This document shows, piece by piece, positions 24,212 through 32,391 of a stretch of 64,000 nt of DNA. The DNA comes from VRUE01 sp963701265 (GTDB taxonomy: Bacteria; Actinomycetota; Thermoleophilia; Solirubrobacterales; 70-9). The notes beneath the pieces are model-generated. The model saw nothing but the letters and a program-made list of their open reading frames with translations, was not told where the DNA came from and did no database searches. Each line of letters begins with the position of its first letter. Position 1 is the stretch's first letter. The position numbers and the translations under genes are program-made. The DNA lies in contig OY969581.1 of the NCBI GenBank assembly GCA_963701265.1, positions 2,480,001 through 2,544,000 on the forward strand, written 5' to 3'.

Positions 24212-25216
24212 GTGTTCAGCGGAGGGTTCAAGCGCTCGGGCCTCTTCGGGCTGATCGGCGTCGTCGTGGTGATGGTCGCGGTCGCCCTGATCGCGCTCAA
24301 CGCCGACAGTGGTGACGCCAATCCGAAGGGGACGATGGCGCTGATCTTCGGCGTGATCGCGGTCTTCGTCGTCATCCTCTTCGTCCTCCAGCGCTCCGAT
24401 CTGAACCGGGTGGCCGGCGGCGACGCGAAGGCGGTGCAGCGTGCCGTTGCCGAAGGCGGCGGCAAGGTCGATAACCCGACGACGATGGAGGAGCAGCAGC
24501 TCTGGGCGGCCCTCGCGGTCAAGCCGATCGACGACGCGGCGATCAAGGCGCGCGGCTCGATGTGGGACTCCAGCCGCCGCAGCCAGAAACTCGGCTGGGT
24601 GGTGATGCTGCTGATCCTCCTCACCGTGCCACCGATCTACCTGCTCGAAAGCTTCGTGCCACTGCTGATCGGCGGGCCGCTGATCGTGATCGCGGCGCTC
24701 TACGGCAGCTTCCGCGCCCTGGCGCCCGGCGGCGAGATGGACCAGGGCTACGAAAAGGTCGGAGTGGCGATGGCGCCGCTCGGCTTCGAGGTGACCGAGC
24801 GGCCCAAGGTCAACATCGAGGTACGCGAAGCGACGACCGGCCGGGTCGGGCCGAAGATCCACGGCGCCCTGGTGCTGAGTGGCGAGCGGCATGGGCGTCC
24901 GGTTTCGGTGCGGCTCGGCAGTGGCGAGGTGAGCCCGCGCAGCGAGGTGACGGTCCGCGTCGCGACGCCAGAGTTCAAGGCGAAATCGCGCGACGGCAAG
25001 GTGCGCCCGGGCGACGAGGTGCCGGCGGCATTCGCAGCCGCCCTCAAGGCCATGCCCAACTCGACCCGCTGGAAGAAACTGACGGTCGAGGGCGGGCCCG
25101 AGGGCCTCGTGGTTGCTCGCAAGGGCGGCGAGCAGGCCGACTGGCTCTGCGACCTCTGGCTCGCCGAGCGCCTCGCCGACGCGGTCACCGCGCGTCCCGC
25201 GGCGAGCGCGCCCTAA
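24212..25216 (+). CDS. Hypothetical membrane protein
   Basis: 334 aa. Hydrophobic helices lie at about residues 10-30, 42-60 and a pair at 127-165; the C-terminal half is soluble, beta-rich and predicted cytosolic. No family recognised. Its stop overlaps the acetolactate decarboxylase stop on the other strand by 4 nt. Confidence 0.7.
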   Translation: MFSGGFKRSGLFGLIGVVVVMVAVALIALNADSGDANPKGTMALIFGVIAVFVVILFVLQRSDLNRVAGGDAKAVQRAVAEGGGKVDNPTTMEEQQLWAALAVKPIDDAAIKARGSMWDSSRRSQKLGWVVMLLILLTVPPIYLLESFVPLLIGGPLIVIAALYGSFRALAPGGEMDQGYEKVGVAMAPLGFEVTERPKVNIEVREATTGRVGPKIHGALVLSGERHGRPVSVRLGSGEVSPRSEVTVRVATPEFKAKSRDGKVRPGDEVPAAFAAALKAMPNSTRWKKLTVEGGPEGLVVARKGGEQADWLCDLWLAERLADAVTARPAASAP

Positions 25217-25995
25217 CCCGCTCGCTCGACCAGCTCGACGGCAGCGTGCGTCGCCGTGGCGACTTCGGGGTCGGCCAACTCGATCCCGGGTGGCAGCTCG
25301 ACGTGCAGCTCGCTGGAGGGATCGATCCGCACCCGCAGCTCGTCGGCGCGTGAGCTGAGCACGTGGCCGCCACGACTGCGGTCCTCGCTGATGAAGTGCA
25401 GGTGGTAGCCGCTCACCTCGATCCCCTCCGCGTAAGCGGGGAAGCGGAAGCCGAGCATCGTTCCCGGCACGTCGGCGAGCTCGAAGACGTGCTGCTCGGC
25501 GACGACCTCGGTCAGCGGCCGGTAGGGCGGGCTCTGGCGCGGCACCGAACGGGCGCGGACCAACTCGAAGCGTCCGTCGATCCGGATCGCGCAGGAGGCG
25601 GCGTCGGCCGGGATCAGCTGCTCGAGCCTGGCAAGCAGCTCTTCATGCTCCAACGGCTCCTCGATCTCCAAGTCGAGCGACGGCGTGAAATCGGTCACCA
25701 CGGCAAACGGCGTCCGCGTCGCGCCGTCGATCTCGCTCACCACCCCCTCGACGTCGGCCCGGTAGAAGCGACCGTCGAGGGCGATCATCTCGCCGTCGAG
25801 CCCGTTCAGCGTGCCCAGCCCCAGATCACCGTGCTCGGCCAGCTCGGCGAAGGAGAGGTCGCCGTCGTAGGCGCCCTCGAGCAGCGCCGCGATCGTCGAG
25901 GCCTGGAAGAGCACGTGCGGCTCGCGCCCGGCGTGCAGTTCGGACTCTCGCAGCGTCTCCACGTGCAGTGACCTGATCCACCTCTCGTCCAGCAC
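25213..25995 (-). CDS. budA: Alpha-acetolactate decarboxylase
   Basis: Converts acetolactate to acetoin, the committing step of the butanediol branch. The 260-aa sequence has the family features: QASTIAALLEGAYDGDL, LGLGTLNGLDGEMIALDG, and the zinc-binding GYHLHFISEDRSRGGH (two His in the first motif, a third in GGH). The start at GTG 25995 gives near-typical length; a GTG at 25962 is possible. The next gene is divergent, 18 bp away. No acetolactate synthase or butanediol dehydrogenase is adjacent. Confidence 0.88.
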   Translation of the reverse strand: MLDERWIRSLHVETLRESELHAGREPHVLFQASTIAALLEGAYDGDLSFAELAEHGDLGLGTLNGLDGEMIALDGRFYRADVEGVVSEIDGATRTPFAVVTDFTPSLDLEIEEPLEHEELLARLEQLIPADAASCAIRIDGRFELVRARSVPRQSPPYRPLTEVVAEQHVFELADVPGTMLGFRFPAYAEGIEVSGYHLHFISEDRSRGGHVLSSRADELRVRIDPSSELHVELPPGIELADPEVATATHAAVELVERAG

Positions 25996-26013
25996 AGGCG
26001 TCAGTCTTCCAGC

Positions 26014-27450
26014 ATGCTGAGGCGCGCGAGCGAGACGACGACGAGGCGGGTCGTGCTGCTGCTCTCGGCGGTGGCTCTGGTCCTGCTCGGCAGCGCCGCG
26101 TTCGCGCACTCCGTGCTCGGCGAGTTCGACGATTTCGGCGCGGCGCTCTGGTCGGCGGTCCTGCACGTGCTCGACCCATCCAGCCTGCACGAGGACCACG
26201 ACGCGGCCGAACGCGCGATCGGCATCTTCCAGGTCGTCACCGGCCTGGTCCTGCTCGTCGGCCTGCTCTTCACCTTCGTCGCCGAGGTCGTCGCCAACTC
26301 GCTGGAGCGGCTCGGCCAGTCCGACCGGCCGGTGACCTGCAGCAATCACCTGCTCGTGATCGGCGGCATCGACCTCGCCTCGGTGGCCGCCTCGGCTGCC
26401 TCCGAGGCGCAGCTGGAGGCCGAGCTCAAGCGCCTGGTCGTGCTGGCGCCCGAGTCCGCCCGCGACTCGCGGGCCCAGATCCTCGACGACCTCGAAGAGG
26501 CGAGCGGCGATCTCAAGATCAGCCTCCTCTTCGGCGACACCGCCGGCGACTCGGGCTTCGAGCTGGCGGGGGCGGAGCGTGCGCGGGCGATCCTGCTGAT
26601 GCCCTCGAGCAGCGGCCCGGTCCCGGCCGAGGCGGCGGACGTCGAGGTGACCCAGAGCGGGCTCGCCCTGCTCGACTACCTGAAGGAGAAGGAGGCCGCG
26701 CCGATGGTGCGGCTGCTCTTCCGCCGCGGCCGCAACGTCGACGCCAGCTGGGAGCTCTTCCCGCCCGAGTGGGACGCGGTCGTCGGCGACCGCACGATCT
26801 CCGCCCTGCTGCGGCTGGCGATCACCCGCCCGCCGGCACTGGAGAAGCTGCCCGGCTGGGTCGCCGAGCACGGCTCGCCCGAGCCCTTCACACGGCTCGT
26901 CGACGCGGCCTGGAAGGGAGCGATGAAGGCGGGTGACCCGCTGCGGCTGACGATCGTCGGCTGCGGCATCAACGCACCGGCGCTGATGGAGGACCTCGCC
27001 GAGGTCGGGACCGAGACCTTCGCCGTGACGATGATCGCCCCGCGCGAGGCCTTCGACCGCTACCTCGGCACCGCCGAACCGTCCGGGATCCGAATCCACT
27101 TCGTCGAGGCGGTGCCGACCGACGGCGACCACCTGCCGCGCAGCCTGATCGAGTCGCGGCCGCACCTGGTGATCGTCACGCCGAGCCCCTCGAGCTGGGA
27201 CCAGCGCGCCTCCGACGCCAGCGCCACACTCTCGATCCTGCGCGTGCTCAATACGGCCGGCGGCCGCGACCTGCCGGTGCTCTCCGAGCTCTTCCTCTCC
27301 GACTCGGCGCGGCGACTGCCCAACGACCCTCGCCTGCTCGCCGTCTCGACCCTGCGCTCGATCGCGACCGCGGTGACGCTGAGCCTCTTCGATCCGGAGC
27401 GGGCGGCCGAGCTGGAGCGAGCGCTCGCCGCCGGCGCCGCCGATCATTGA
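26014..27450 (+). CDS. CASTOR/POLLUX-like ion channel with RCK domains
   Basis: 478 aa. Two membrane helices (~12-32 and ~70-92) bracket a pore loop VLHVLDPSSLHEDHD, followed by two Rossmann RCK-like domains (starting LLVIGGIDL and LTIVGCGINAP). The layout follows the CASTOR/POLLUX channel family, in which the filter is DP/DA-containing instead of TVGYG. Probably a cation channel gated by cytosolic ligands. The identification rests on architecture and the pore loop. Confidence 0.7.
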   Translation: MLRRASETTTRRVVLLLSAVALVLLGSAAFAHSVLGEFDDFGAALWSAVLHVLDPSSLHEDHDAAERAIGIFQVVTGLVLLVGLLFTFVAEVVANSLERLGQSDRPVTCSNHLLVIGGIDLASVAASAASEAQLEAELKRLVVLAPESARDSRAQILDDLEEASGDLKISLLFGDTAGDSGFELAGAERARAILLMPSSSGPVPAEAADVEVTQSGLALLDYLKEKEAAPMVRLLFRRGRNVDASWELFPPEWDAVVGDRTISALLRLAITRPPALEKLPGWVAEHGSPEPFTRLVDAAWKGAMKAGDPLRLTIVGCGINAPALMEDLAEVGTETFAVTMIAPREAFDRYLGTAEPSGIRIHFVEAVPTDGDHLPRSLIESRPHLVIVTPSPSSWDQRASDASATLSILRVLNTAGGRDLPVLSELFLSDSARRLPNDPRLLAVSTLRSIATAVTLSLFDPERAAELERALAAGAADH

Positions 27451-27460
27451 GAATCGACGC

Positions 27461-28351
27461 ATGGCGGCGATAGAGCTCAGCGGCGTGGTCAAGCGCTTCG
27501 GCCCGATCACGGCGGTCGACGGACTCGACCTCGACGTCCCCGAGGGCATCTGTCTCGGCCTGCTCGGTCCCAACGGCGCCGGCAAGTCGACGACGATGCG
27601 GCTGCTCACCGGCCAGGCGATAGCCGACGAGGGCAAGCTGCGCGTGCTCGGCCACGAGCTGCCCGCCGACGCCAAGGCGGCGCGGGCGGAGATGGGTGTC
27701 GTGCCGCAGCTCGACAACCTCGATGTCGACGTCACGGTCGAAGACAACCTGGCGGTCTTCGCCCGCCTCTACCGGGTGCCCGACGTTGGCGCCGCGGTTG
27801 ACAAAGCGCTCGACCTGGCGCGGCTGCGGGAGCGGCGTCGCGACGCGGTCGACGAGCTATCCGGCGGCATGCGCCGCCGCCTGCTGCTCGCCCGCGGCCT
27901 CGTCCACGAGCCGAAGCTGATCCTGCTCGACGAGCCCACCGTCGGCCTCGACCCGCAGATCCGCACCGAGCTCTGGACCCTGATCGACAACCTGCGCTCG
28001 CGCGGCACGACGATCCTGATGTCGACCCACTACATCGAGGAGGCCGAGCGGCTCGCCGACGAGGTCGCCGTGGTCAACAAGGGCAAGGTGATCGCCCGGG
28101 CGACGCCGGCCGAGCTGATCGCCGCCCACGCCGGCACCCACACGGCGGAGGTCTACGGGCCGCCCGAACGGCTGACCGAAGTGCGGGCGATCGCCGAGGA
28201 GCAGGGGCTGCCGGTGCGCCCGGCTGGGCCGGCCATCGCGATCGTCGGCTCCGAGCGAGCGGGCAACGGGCACATCCCAGACGACGCCGTGATCCGCGCC
28301 GCCTCGCTGGAGGACGTCTTCGTCCTGCTGACCGGAGCGGAGGCCGAGTGA
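27461..28351 (+). CDS. ABC transporter ATP-binding protein (NodI/DrrA-like)
   Basis: 296 aa. Walker A GPNGAGKST, Q-loop VVPQLDNLD, signature LSGGM, Walker B LILLDEPTVGLD, H-loop MSTHY; the C-terminal ~70 residues form the regulatory extension of DrrA/NodI ATPases. It powers the ABC-2 permease encoded next, with a 4-nt overlap. Confidence 0.92.
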   Translation: MAAIELSGVVKRFGPITAVDGLDLDVPEGICLGLLGPNGAGKSTTMRLLTGQAIADEGKLRVLGHELPADAKAARAEMGVVPQLDNLDVDVTVEDNLAVFARLYRVPDVGAAVDKALDLARLRERRRDAVDELSGGMRRRLLLARGLVHEPKLILLDEPTVGLDPQIRTELWTLIDNLRSRGTTILMSTHYIEEAERLADEVAVVNKGKVIARATPAELIAAHAGTHTAEVYGPPERLTEVRAIAEEQGLPVRPAGPAIAIVGSERAGNGHIPDDAVIRAASLEDVFVLLTGAEAE

Positions 28352-29139
28352 GCAACGGGACCACAGCCAAGCTGCGCCGGCTCGAACCGGCGGCGATCGC
28401 CGGGATCATGAGCCGCGAGGTCGCCAACTTCCGCACCTACTGGAAGGGCACGACCTTCTCCAGCATCCTCGAACCGATCGTCTACCTGCTCGCCTTCGGC
28501 CTCGGCTTCAGCGCGACGCTGGTCGACGAAGTCGAAGGCGTCCCCTACATCGAGTTCGTCGGCACCGGCATGGTCGCCACCGCGGTGATCTTCTCCAGTG
28601 CCCTGCCGGCGATGTTCGGCACCTTCGTCAAGCACCGCTTCCAGAACACCTACGACGCGATCCTCGCCGCCCCGGTCGACGTCGAGGAGCTGGTCAGCGC
28701 CGAGATGCTCTGGATCGCCCTGCGCTCGGGGACCTACGGCTGCGTGCCGCTGCTGGTCACGATCGCCTTCGGCCTCGACCCGGCCTGGGGCATGCTGCTG
28801 GTGCCGCTCTTCTGCTTCGTCACCGCGCTCGGCTTCGCCGGCTTCGGCATCGCCATGGCTGCAACTGTCGCCAAGATCGACCAGTTCAACTACGTGACCG
28901 CGCTCTTCGTCACGCCGCTCTTCCTCGTCGCCGGCACCTTCTTCCCGATCGACGGCCTGCCCGAGGGCGTCCAGGTCGTCGCCCAGTTCAACCCCCTGCA
29001 CCAGCTGGTCGAACTGGTCCGCGGCGGCGCCTTCGGCTTCGAGACGGTCGACGTTGCCCGCTTCGCCTTCCTCGTCGCCTTCGCCCTGCTGACCTGGCGC
29101 GTAGCGATCAATCGCATGCAAAAGCGCCTGATCGACTGA
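28348..29139 (+). CDS. ABC-2 type permease (NodJ/DrrB-like)
   Basis: 263 aa, six predicted helices with the ABC-2 pattern and the conserved stretch PLFLVAGTFFPIDGLPEGVQ followed by FNPLHQLVELVRG. The GTG start overlaps the ATPase stop (GTGA). The pair probably forms a half-exporter dimer for a lipid, polysaccharide or drug; the substrate is unknown. Confidence 0.9.
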   Translation: MSNGTTAKLRRLEPAAIAGIMSREVANFRTYWKGTTFSSILEPIVYLLAFGLGFSATLVDEVEGVPYIEFVGTGMVATAVIFSSALPAMFGTFVKHRFQNTYDAILAAPVDVEELVSAEMLWIALRSGTYGCVPLLVTIAFGLDPAWGMLLVPLFCFVTALGFAGFGIAMAATVAKIDQFNYVTALFVTPLFLVAGTFFPIDGLPEGVQVVAQFNPLHQLVELVRGGAFGFETVDVARFAFLVAFALLTWRVAINRMQKRLID

Positions 29140-29163
29140 CGAAGCGTCCGGTCGAATCAAATG

Positions 29164-29205
29164 AAGCGAGAGTTGACCCCTCTATAGGTGGGTCAACTCT
29201 CGCTT
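29164..29205. terminator. Bidirectional hairpin between the ABC permease and SRP RNA
   Basis: Perfect 16-nt arms (29164-29179, 29190-29205) with a 10-nt loop. It follows the permease stop on the plus strand and the SRP RNA 3' end (10 nt away) on the minus strand, so it can end both. No long T-run. Confidence 0.7.
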
Positions 29206-29214
29206 GAAGAAAAT

Positions 29215-29487
29215 GGACCGTGCGCCCCGTCCTCCGAAACGAAGTCACCGGGCGTGTCCGTCGTGGTTGGCTCGAGCCGGGCTCACCTGCGGCACCCGCG
29301 GCTTCCGCTTAAGGCTGCTTCCTTCCGGACCTGACCTGGTTCGCGTGCCTACGTCGCGCAGGACCCGGCCGTCAACACCTTCCGCGACGCACTGACCCCG
29401 ACGGCCAGCCCCTCGGAACGGGATTCGGCCCCGCTAAAGCGGATTGCGGATTACAGGGCACCGCTGGTTCCCCGCCTAGCACGGTCC
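29215..29487 (-). ncRNA. ffs: Signal recognition particle RNA, large type with Alu domain
   Basis: The apical core GGTCAGGTCCGGAAGGAAGC is present at 29317-29336 on the minus strand. The 5' part has the Alu-domain elements seen in the long Bacillus scRNA (GTGCTAGGCGGGGA, GCGGTGCCCTGTAA, GGGGCCGAATCC). The ends pair as GGACCGTGC (29487-29479) with GCACGGTCC (29223-29215), fixing a 273-nt transcript. It binds Ffh for co-translational targeting; the Alu domain is thought to slow elongation. A TACGAT -10 box sits 6 nt upstream. In Bacillus this RNA adjoins dnaX-yaaK-recR; here that cluster is about 6.5 kb away on the same strand. Confidence 0.92.
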
Positions 29488-29493
29488 GCGACC

Positions 29494-29499
29494 ATCGTA
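29494..29499 (-). promoter_or_regulatory. -10 box (TACGAT) of the SRP RNA
   Basis: TACGAT lies 6 nt before the first base of the terminal helix, the usual spacing to +1. The -35 region would overlap the terminator hairpin of the upstream gene. Confidence 0.55.
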
Positions 29500-29535
29500 T
29501 CCGCATTCGCCCGTCGTGGCGGGGCGAATGCGGAT
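29499..29535 (-). terminator. Hairpin terminator of the secreted protein gene
   Basis: Perfect 14-nt arms (29499-29512 and 29522-29535) with a 9-nt loop, 16 nt past the stop at 29552. It separates this gene from the SRP RNA. Confidence 0.7.
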
Positions 29536-29551
29536 CAATGGTGGAAGCCGG

Positions 29552-30640
29552 TCATCGCCGGATCAAGCGCCGGCTCTTGACGACGGTCGCGGTCACCTTG
29601 CCGGCGCGGACCTTCTGGCGAACGAGAAGGCGCTTGCGCGTCGCCACCTGCTGGCGCGCTTTCGGCTTGACCCGCAGCACGACCAGCTTCGACTTGCCGC
29701 TGCGCAGGCGCACCGTGCGCTTGGCGGTCGCCGGGCGGCGCTTGCGCAGCAGGCCCTGGGCGGTGGTCCGGCAGGCGTGGCCGATCTTGCGCGGGCACTT
29801 GACCCGGACGAAGAGGCGCTTGCCTTTGTCCCCGAGCACGGCCGTGCCGGGGGTCGCCTGGCGCAGCAGGTCCATCAGCCGCTGCTCGCTGAGGGCACCG
29901 CTGCCGCCGCCGTTGCCGCCCCCTTTTCCTTTGCCTTTGCCGCCTTTGCCGTTCCCGGGCGTCCCATCGGATGCCGTCAGCACGACGTTGTCGTAGTCGG
30001 CGTTGCCGGTGACCAAGACGCTGGTGCCACTCGTGTAGCGGCTGGTGATCTGGATCCGGTAGTCGTGGCCGGCGGTGAGGTTGGCCGGGTCGATCGAGCC
30101 GCGCGTCACGTCGGTCCAGGAGTTGGCGCCGGCAAGCGTCGTCGCCGGGATCAGGGTCAGCGCCTCTCCCCCTTCGCTGAGGTCGACGAGGCGCACCGTG
30201 TACTCGGCCGAGTTGCCCGTCACCGCGAGCAGTTGGTCGACGCTGGCCCGCCGGTCGAGCGCAACGCTGACCGTGGCCGCTTCCTCCCCCCCAACGCCGT
30301 CGTAGGTGAAGGGCGGACTTTCCCAGGTGCCGGTGGCGGTGCCGCCGACCGCGGTCACGCCGACCACGCCCGTATATGCGGAGCGAATGAAGCCGCCGCT
30401 ATCGGCACCGCCAGTTTCCTGGAAGCTGTTGGCGACGCTGGCGCAGAGCAGCGGCGGCAGGCAGGCCCCGTCGTTGCTGGAGGCCGAGGTCCAGCCCGCC
30501 GAGCCACCGCCAAACCCACGCGCGGCCGCGGCCGCTGGGTACTTGCTGGTCGCGGCGCCTGCGCCTGCCGGCAGGGCAAGCAGGAACATCGCCACAACGG
30601 TGACGAGGGCTACAACTCTGCGGGACGGTGAAGAAGGCAT
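29552..30640 (-). CDS. Secreted protein with basic C-terminal domain
   Basis: 362 aa. A signal peptide (residues 1-29, ending AGAGAA) is followed by a beta-rich domain (~35-225) containing a DYRIQITSRY-type carbohydrate-binding-like sandwich, a Gly/Lys linker (GKGGKGKGKGGGNGGG), and a C-terminal ~110-residue domain very rich in Arg/Lys with VKCPRKIGHACRTTAQGLL. AGGAG precedes the ATG. The basic C-terminal end resembles those of the 44-56 kb secreted cluster. Function unknown. Confidence 0.7.
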   Translation of the reverse strand: MPSSPSRRVVALVTVVAMFLLALPAGAGAATSKYPAAAAARGFGGGSAGWTSASSNDGACLPPLLCASVANSFQETGGADSGGFIRSAYTGVVGVTAVGGTATGTWESPPFTYDGVGGEEAATVSVALDRRASVDQLLAVTGNSAEYTVRLVDLSEGGEALTLIPATTLAGANSWTDVTRGSIDPANLTAGHDYRIQITSRYTSGTSVLVTGNADYDNVVLTASDGTPGNGKGGKGKGKGGGNGGGSGALSEQRLMDLLRQATPGTAVLGDKGKRLFVRVKCPRKIGHACRTTAQGLLRKRRPATAKRTVRLRSGKSKLVVLRVKPKARQQVATRKRLLVRQKVRAGKVTATVVKSRRLIRR

Positions 30641-30734
30641 CGGAACTCCTCTTTCGCTCTGTACACCCGGACCGGGCGCTTACCGAATTCTTGGTACCCA
30701 GCGAAATCGGTACCGCTCCGCCCGTGGACGAACG

Positions 30735-30740
30735 TAGGAT
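30735..30740 (+). promoter_or_regulatory. -10 box (TAGGAT)
   Basis: TAGGAT ends 9 nt before the GTG of the CPA2 antiporter gene. Confidence 0.45.
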
Positions 30741-30749
30741 CGGCGCCAC

Positions 30750-31970
30750 GTGATCGACGTCGACTCCTCCTCCTTCTTCTTCATCGTCCTGATCGCGGCG
30801 ATCGCCGCGATCACCGTCGCGGTCGTGCCGAAAGGGCTGGCGCCACCGGTGGTGGTGCTGGAGCTGATGCTCGGCATCCTGATCGGGCCCGAAGTCCTCG
30901 GCCTCGCCGAGTCCTCCGACTTCATCGAGTTCTTCTCCAACCTCGGCCTCGGCATGCTCTTCTACTTCGCCGGCTACGAGATCGACTTCGAACGGATCAA
31001 GGGCACGCCGCTGAAGCTCGGCGCCCTCGGCTGGGTCCTCTCGGTCGCGCTCGCCTACGGCATCGGCGGCGCGCTCGCCGCGGCTGGGATCGTCGTCTCC
31101 TTCCTCTACACCGGCTCCGCTCTGGCCACCACCGCGATCGGCACCCTGATCCCGATCCTCAAAGACAGCGGCAGTCTGAAAACGCGCTTCGGCACCTTCC
31201 TGATGGCCGCCGGGGGCGCCGGCGAGTTCGGCCCGATCCTGCTCGTCACGCTCGTCCTCACCACCGCCAGCCCGCTGCACGAGGCGGCGATCCTGGTCGC
31301 CTTCGTCTTCCTCGCCCTCGGCGTCGCGCTCGCCTCGGTGCGCCTCGCCTGGCGTGGCTGGCCCGCCTTCGAAAAAACCTTCGAGGCGAGCAGCCAGCTC
31401 GCGGTGCGGATCACCGTCGTCCTCGTCTTCGGCCTGGTGCTGCTGGCCAGCAAGCTCGGCCTCGACGTCCTGCTCGGCGGCTTCGTCGCCGGCATGATCA
31501 CCAGAGCGGCCCTGCGCGGCCACGAGCTGCAGGTCTTCGAGTCGAAGCTGACCGCGGTCGGCTTCGGCTTCTTCGTCCCCTTCTTCTTCGTCACCAGCGG
31601 CATCGAGTTCGACCTCGGCGCCCTCGGCTCGGCCGAAGCGATCGCCAAGATGCTGCTCTTCCTCGCCCTCTTCCTCGTCGTCCGCGGCACCCCCGCCCTG
31701 CTGCTCTACCGCAAGGTTCTGAGCGCCACCGAGCGCCGCGCCCTCGTCTTCTTCTCCGCCACCGAGCTCCCCCTCGTGGTCGCGATCACGACGATCGCCA
31801 TCGACGCCGGCGAGATGCACAGCTCCACCGCGGCCGGCCTCGTCGGCGCCGCCATGCTCTCCACCCTGATCTTCCCCTTCGTCGGCATGGCACTGCAAAA
31901 ACGGGCGATGGCGGAGAGGGGTGAAGAGCCTCCCCCGCCCGATCCCGTCGAGGCCCCCGCCCCCGCCTGA
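30750..31970 (+). CDS. CPA2-family cation:proton antiporter (Kef-like)
   Basis: 406 aa, about 12 hydrophobic segments, with the Kef/NapA-type features VVLELMLGILIGPEVLGL and GLGMLFYFAGYEIDF, and TGSALATTAIGTLIPIL. There is no TrkA-N domain at the C-terminus, which instead ends in a short Pro/Glu tail. Exchanges K+ or Na+ for H+. Translation starts at GTG. Confidence 0.85.
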   Translation: MIDVDSSSFFFIVLIAAIAAITVAVVPKGLAPPVVVLELMLGILIGPEVLGLAESSDFIEFFSNLGLGMLFYFAGYEIDFERIKGTPLKLGALGWVLSVALAYGIGGALAAAGIVVSFLYTGSALATTAIGTLIPILKDSGSLKTRFGTFLMAAGGAGEFGPILLVTLVLTTASPLHEAAILVAFVFLALGVALASVRLAWRGWPAFEKTFEASSQLAVRITVVLVFGLVLLASKLGLDVLLGGFVAGMITRAALRGHELQVFESKLTAVGFGFFVPFFFVTSGIEFDLGALGSAEAIAKMLLFLALFLVVRGTPALLLYRKVLSATERRALVFFSATELPLVVAITTIAIDAGEMHSSTAAGLVGAAMLSTLIFPFVGMALQKRAMAERGEEPPPPDPVEAPAPA

Positions 31971-32008
31971 CCCAACCCCGCGTCCCGCCTATGATTGGCG
32001 CTTCTCCC

Positions 32009-32080
32009 GGGCGCGTAGCTCAGTGGGAGAGCGCTCGCCTCACACGCGAGAGGTCGCTGGTTCGAACCCAGCCGCGCCCA
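32009..32080 (+). tRNA. tRNA-Val (anticodon CAC)
   Basis: A 72-nt cloverleaf: acceptor GGGCGCG/CGCGCCC, D stem GCTC/GAGC, anticodon stem CTCGC/GCGAG around CTCACAC (anticodon CAC), T arm GCTGG-TTCGAAC-CCAGC, discriminator A. CCA is not encoded. Its 3' part serves as the integration site of the island to the right and remains intact. Confidence 0.95.
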
Positions 32081-32081
32081 T
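32038..32081 (+). repeat. attL: 44-bp direct repeat within tRNA-Val
   Basis: It starts at the anticodon stem and runs one base past the tRNA 3' end. An identical copy lies at 37159-37202. Confidence 0.9.
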
Positions 32082-32150
32082 CCTCGAAGTCCCCGCTAAT
32101 CGCGGGCTTTTGATCCTCGGCAGCAGTTTCAGAATGACTCTCGGAGGTCG

Positions 32151-32176
32151 GAATAACGGCACTAGTGCCGTTATTC
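32151..32176. repeat. 26-bp perfect palindrome inside attL
   Basis: The palindrome (GAATAACGGCACT and its complement) lies 70 bp inside the left repeat, within the 3' end of the integrase remnant. Its CGGCACTAGTGCC centre recurs near the right end. Confidence 0.8.
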
Positions 32177-32366
32177 GCCCAGTTGGAACCCTCAACCAGC
32201 GCCTTGAGACGCTCTGCCTCGCCCTCGCCACGGAACATCACCTGGGCGTAAATCGAGAGAGTCACCTTCGGGTCTGAGTGACCAACCTGCCTCATCACGT
32301 AAGGCACGTCTTCACTCAAGGCCAGCAGCACCGAGATGAAGGTGCGCCGCAGGAGTGCGGCGTCCC

Positions 32367-32391
32367 TAGCCACCTCCCGTAAGGGTGGCTA
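32367..32391 (-). terminator. Hairpin at the end of the CBASS operon
   Basis: TAGCCACC and GGTGGCTA arms (8 bp) around a 9-nt loop begin at the stop codon of the Cap15-like gene. Confidence 0.5.

Larger units (their letters stand above)
32020..32373 (-). pseudogene. Truncated tyrosine integrase (C-terminal catalytic remnant)
   Basis: Only the last ~60 catalytic residues remain: LLRRTFISVLLALSEDVPYV, then VGHSDPKVTLSIYAQVM, with the His of the GH box and the nucleophilic Tyr. The usual HGLRRTF reads ALLRRTF, and an in-frame TAG lies six codons upstream of the first GTG, so the arm-binding and core-binding parts are gone. The reading frame continues through attL and stops inside the tRNA. This is the relic of the enzyme that inserted the island. 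Confidence 0.85.

Noticed and set aside
25996..27747. Long minus-strand reading frame continuing from budA (844 codons in total)
   Set aside because: Residues upstream of the acetolactate decarboxylase start are Gln/Asp/Arg-rich antisense of the channel gene; the real protein begins at 25995.
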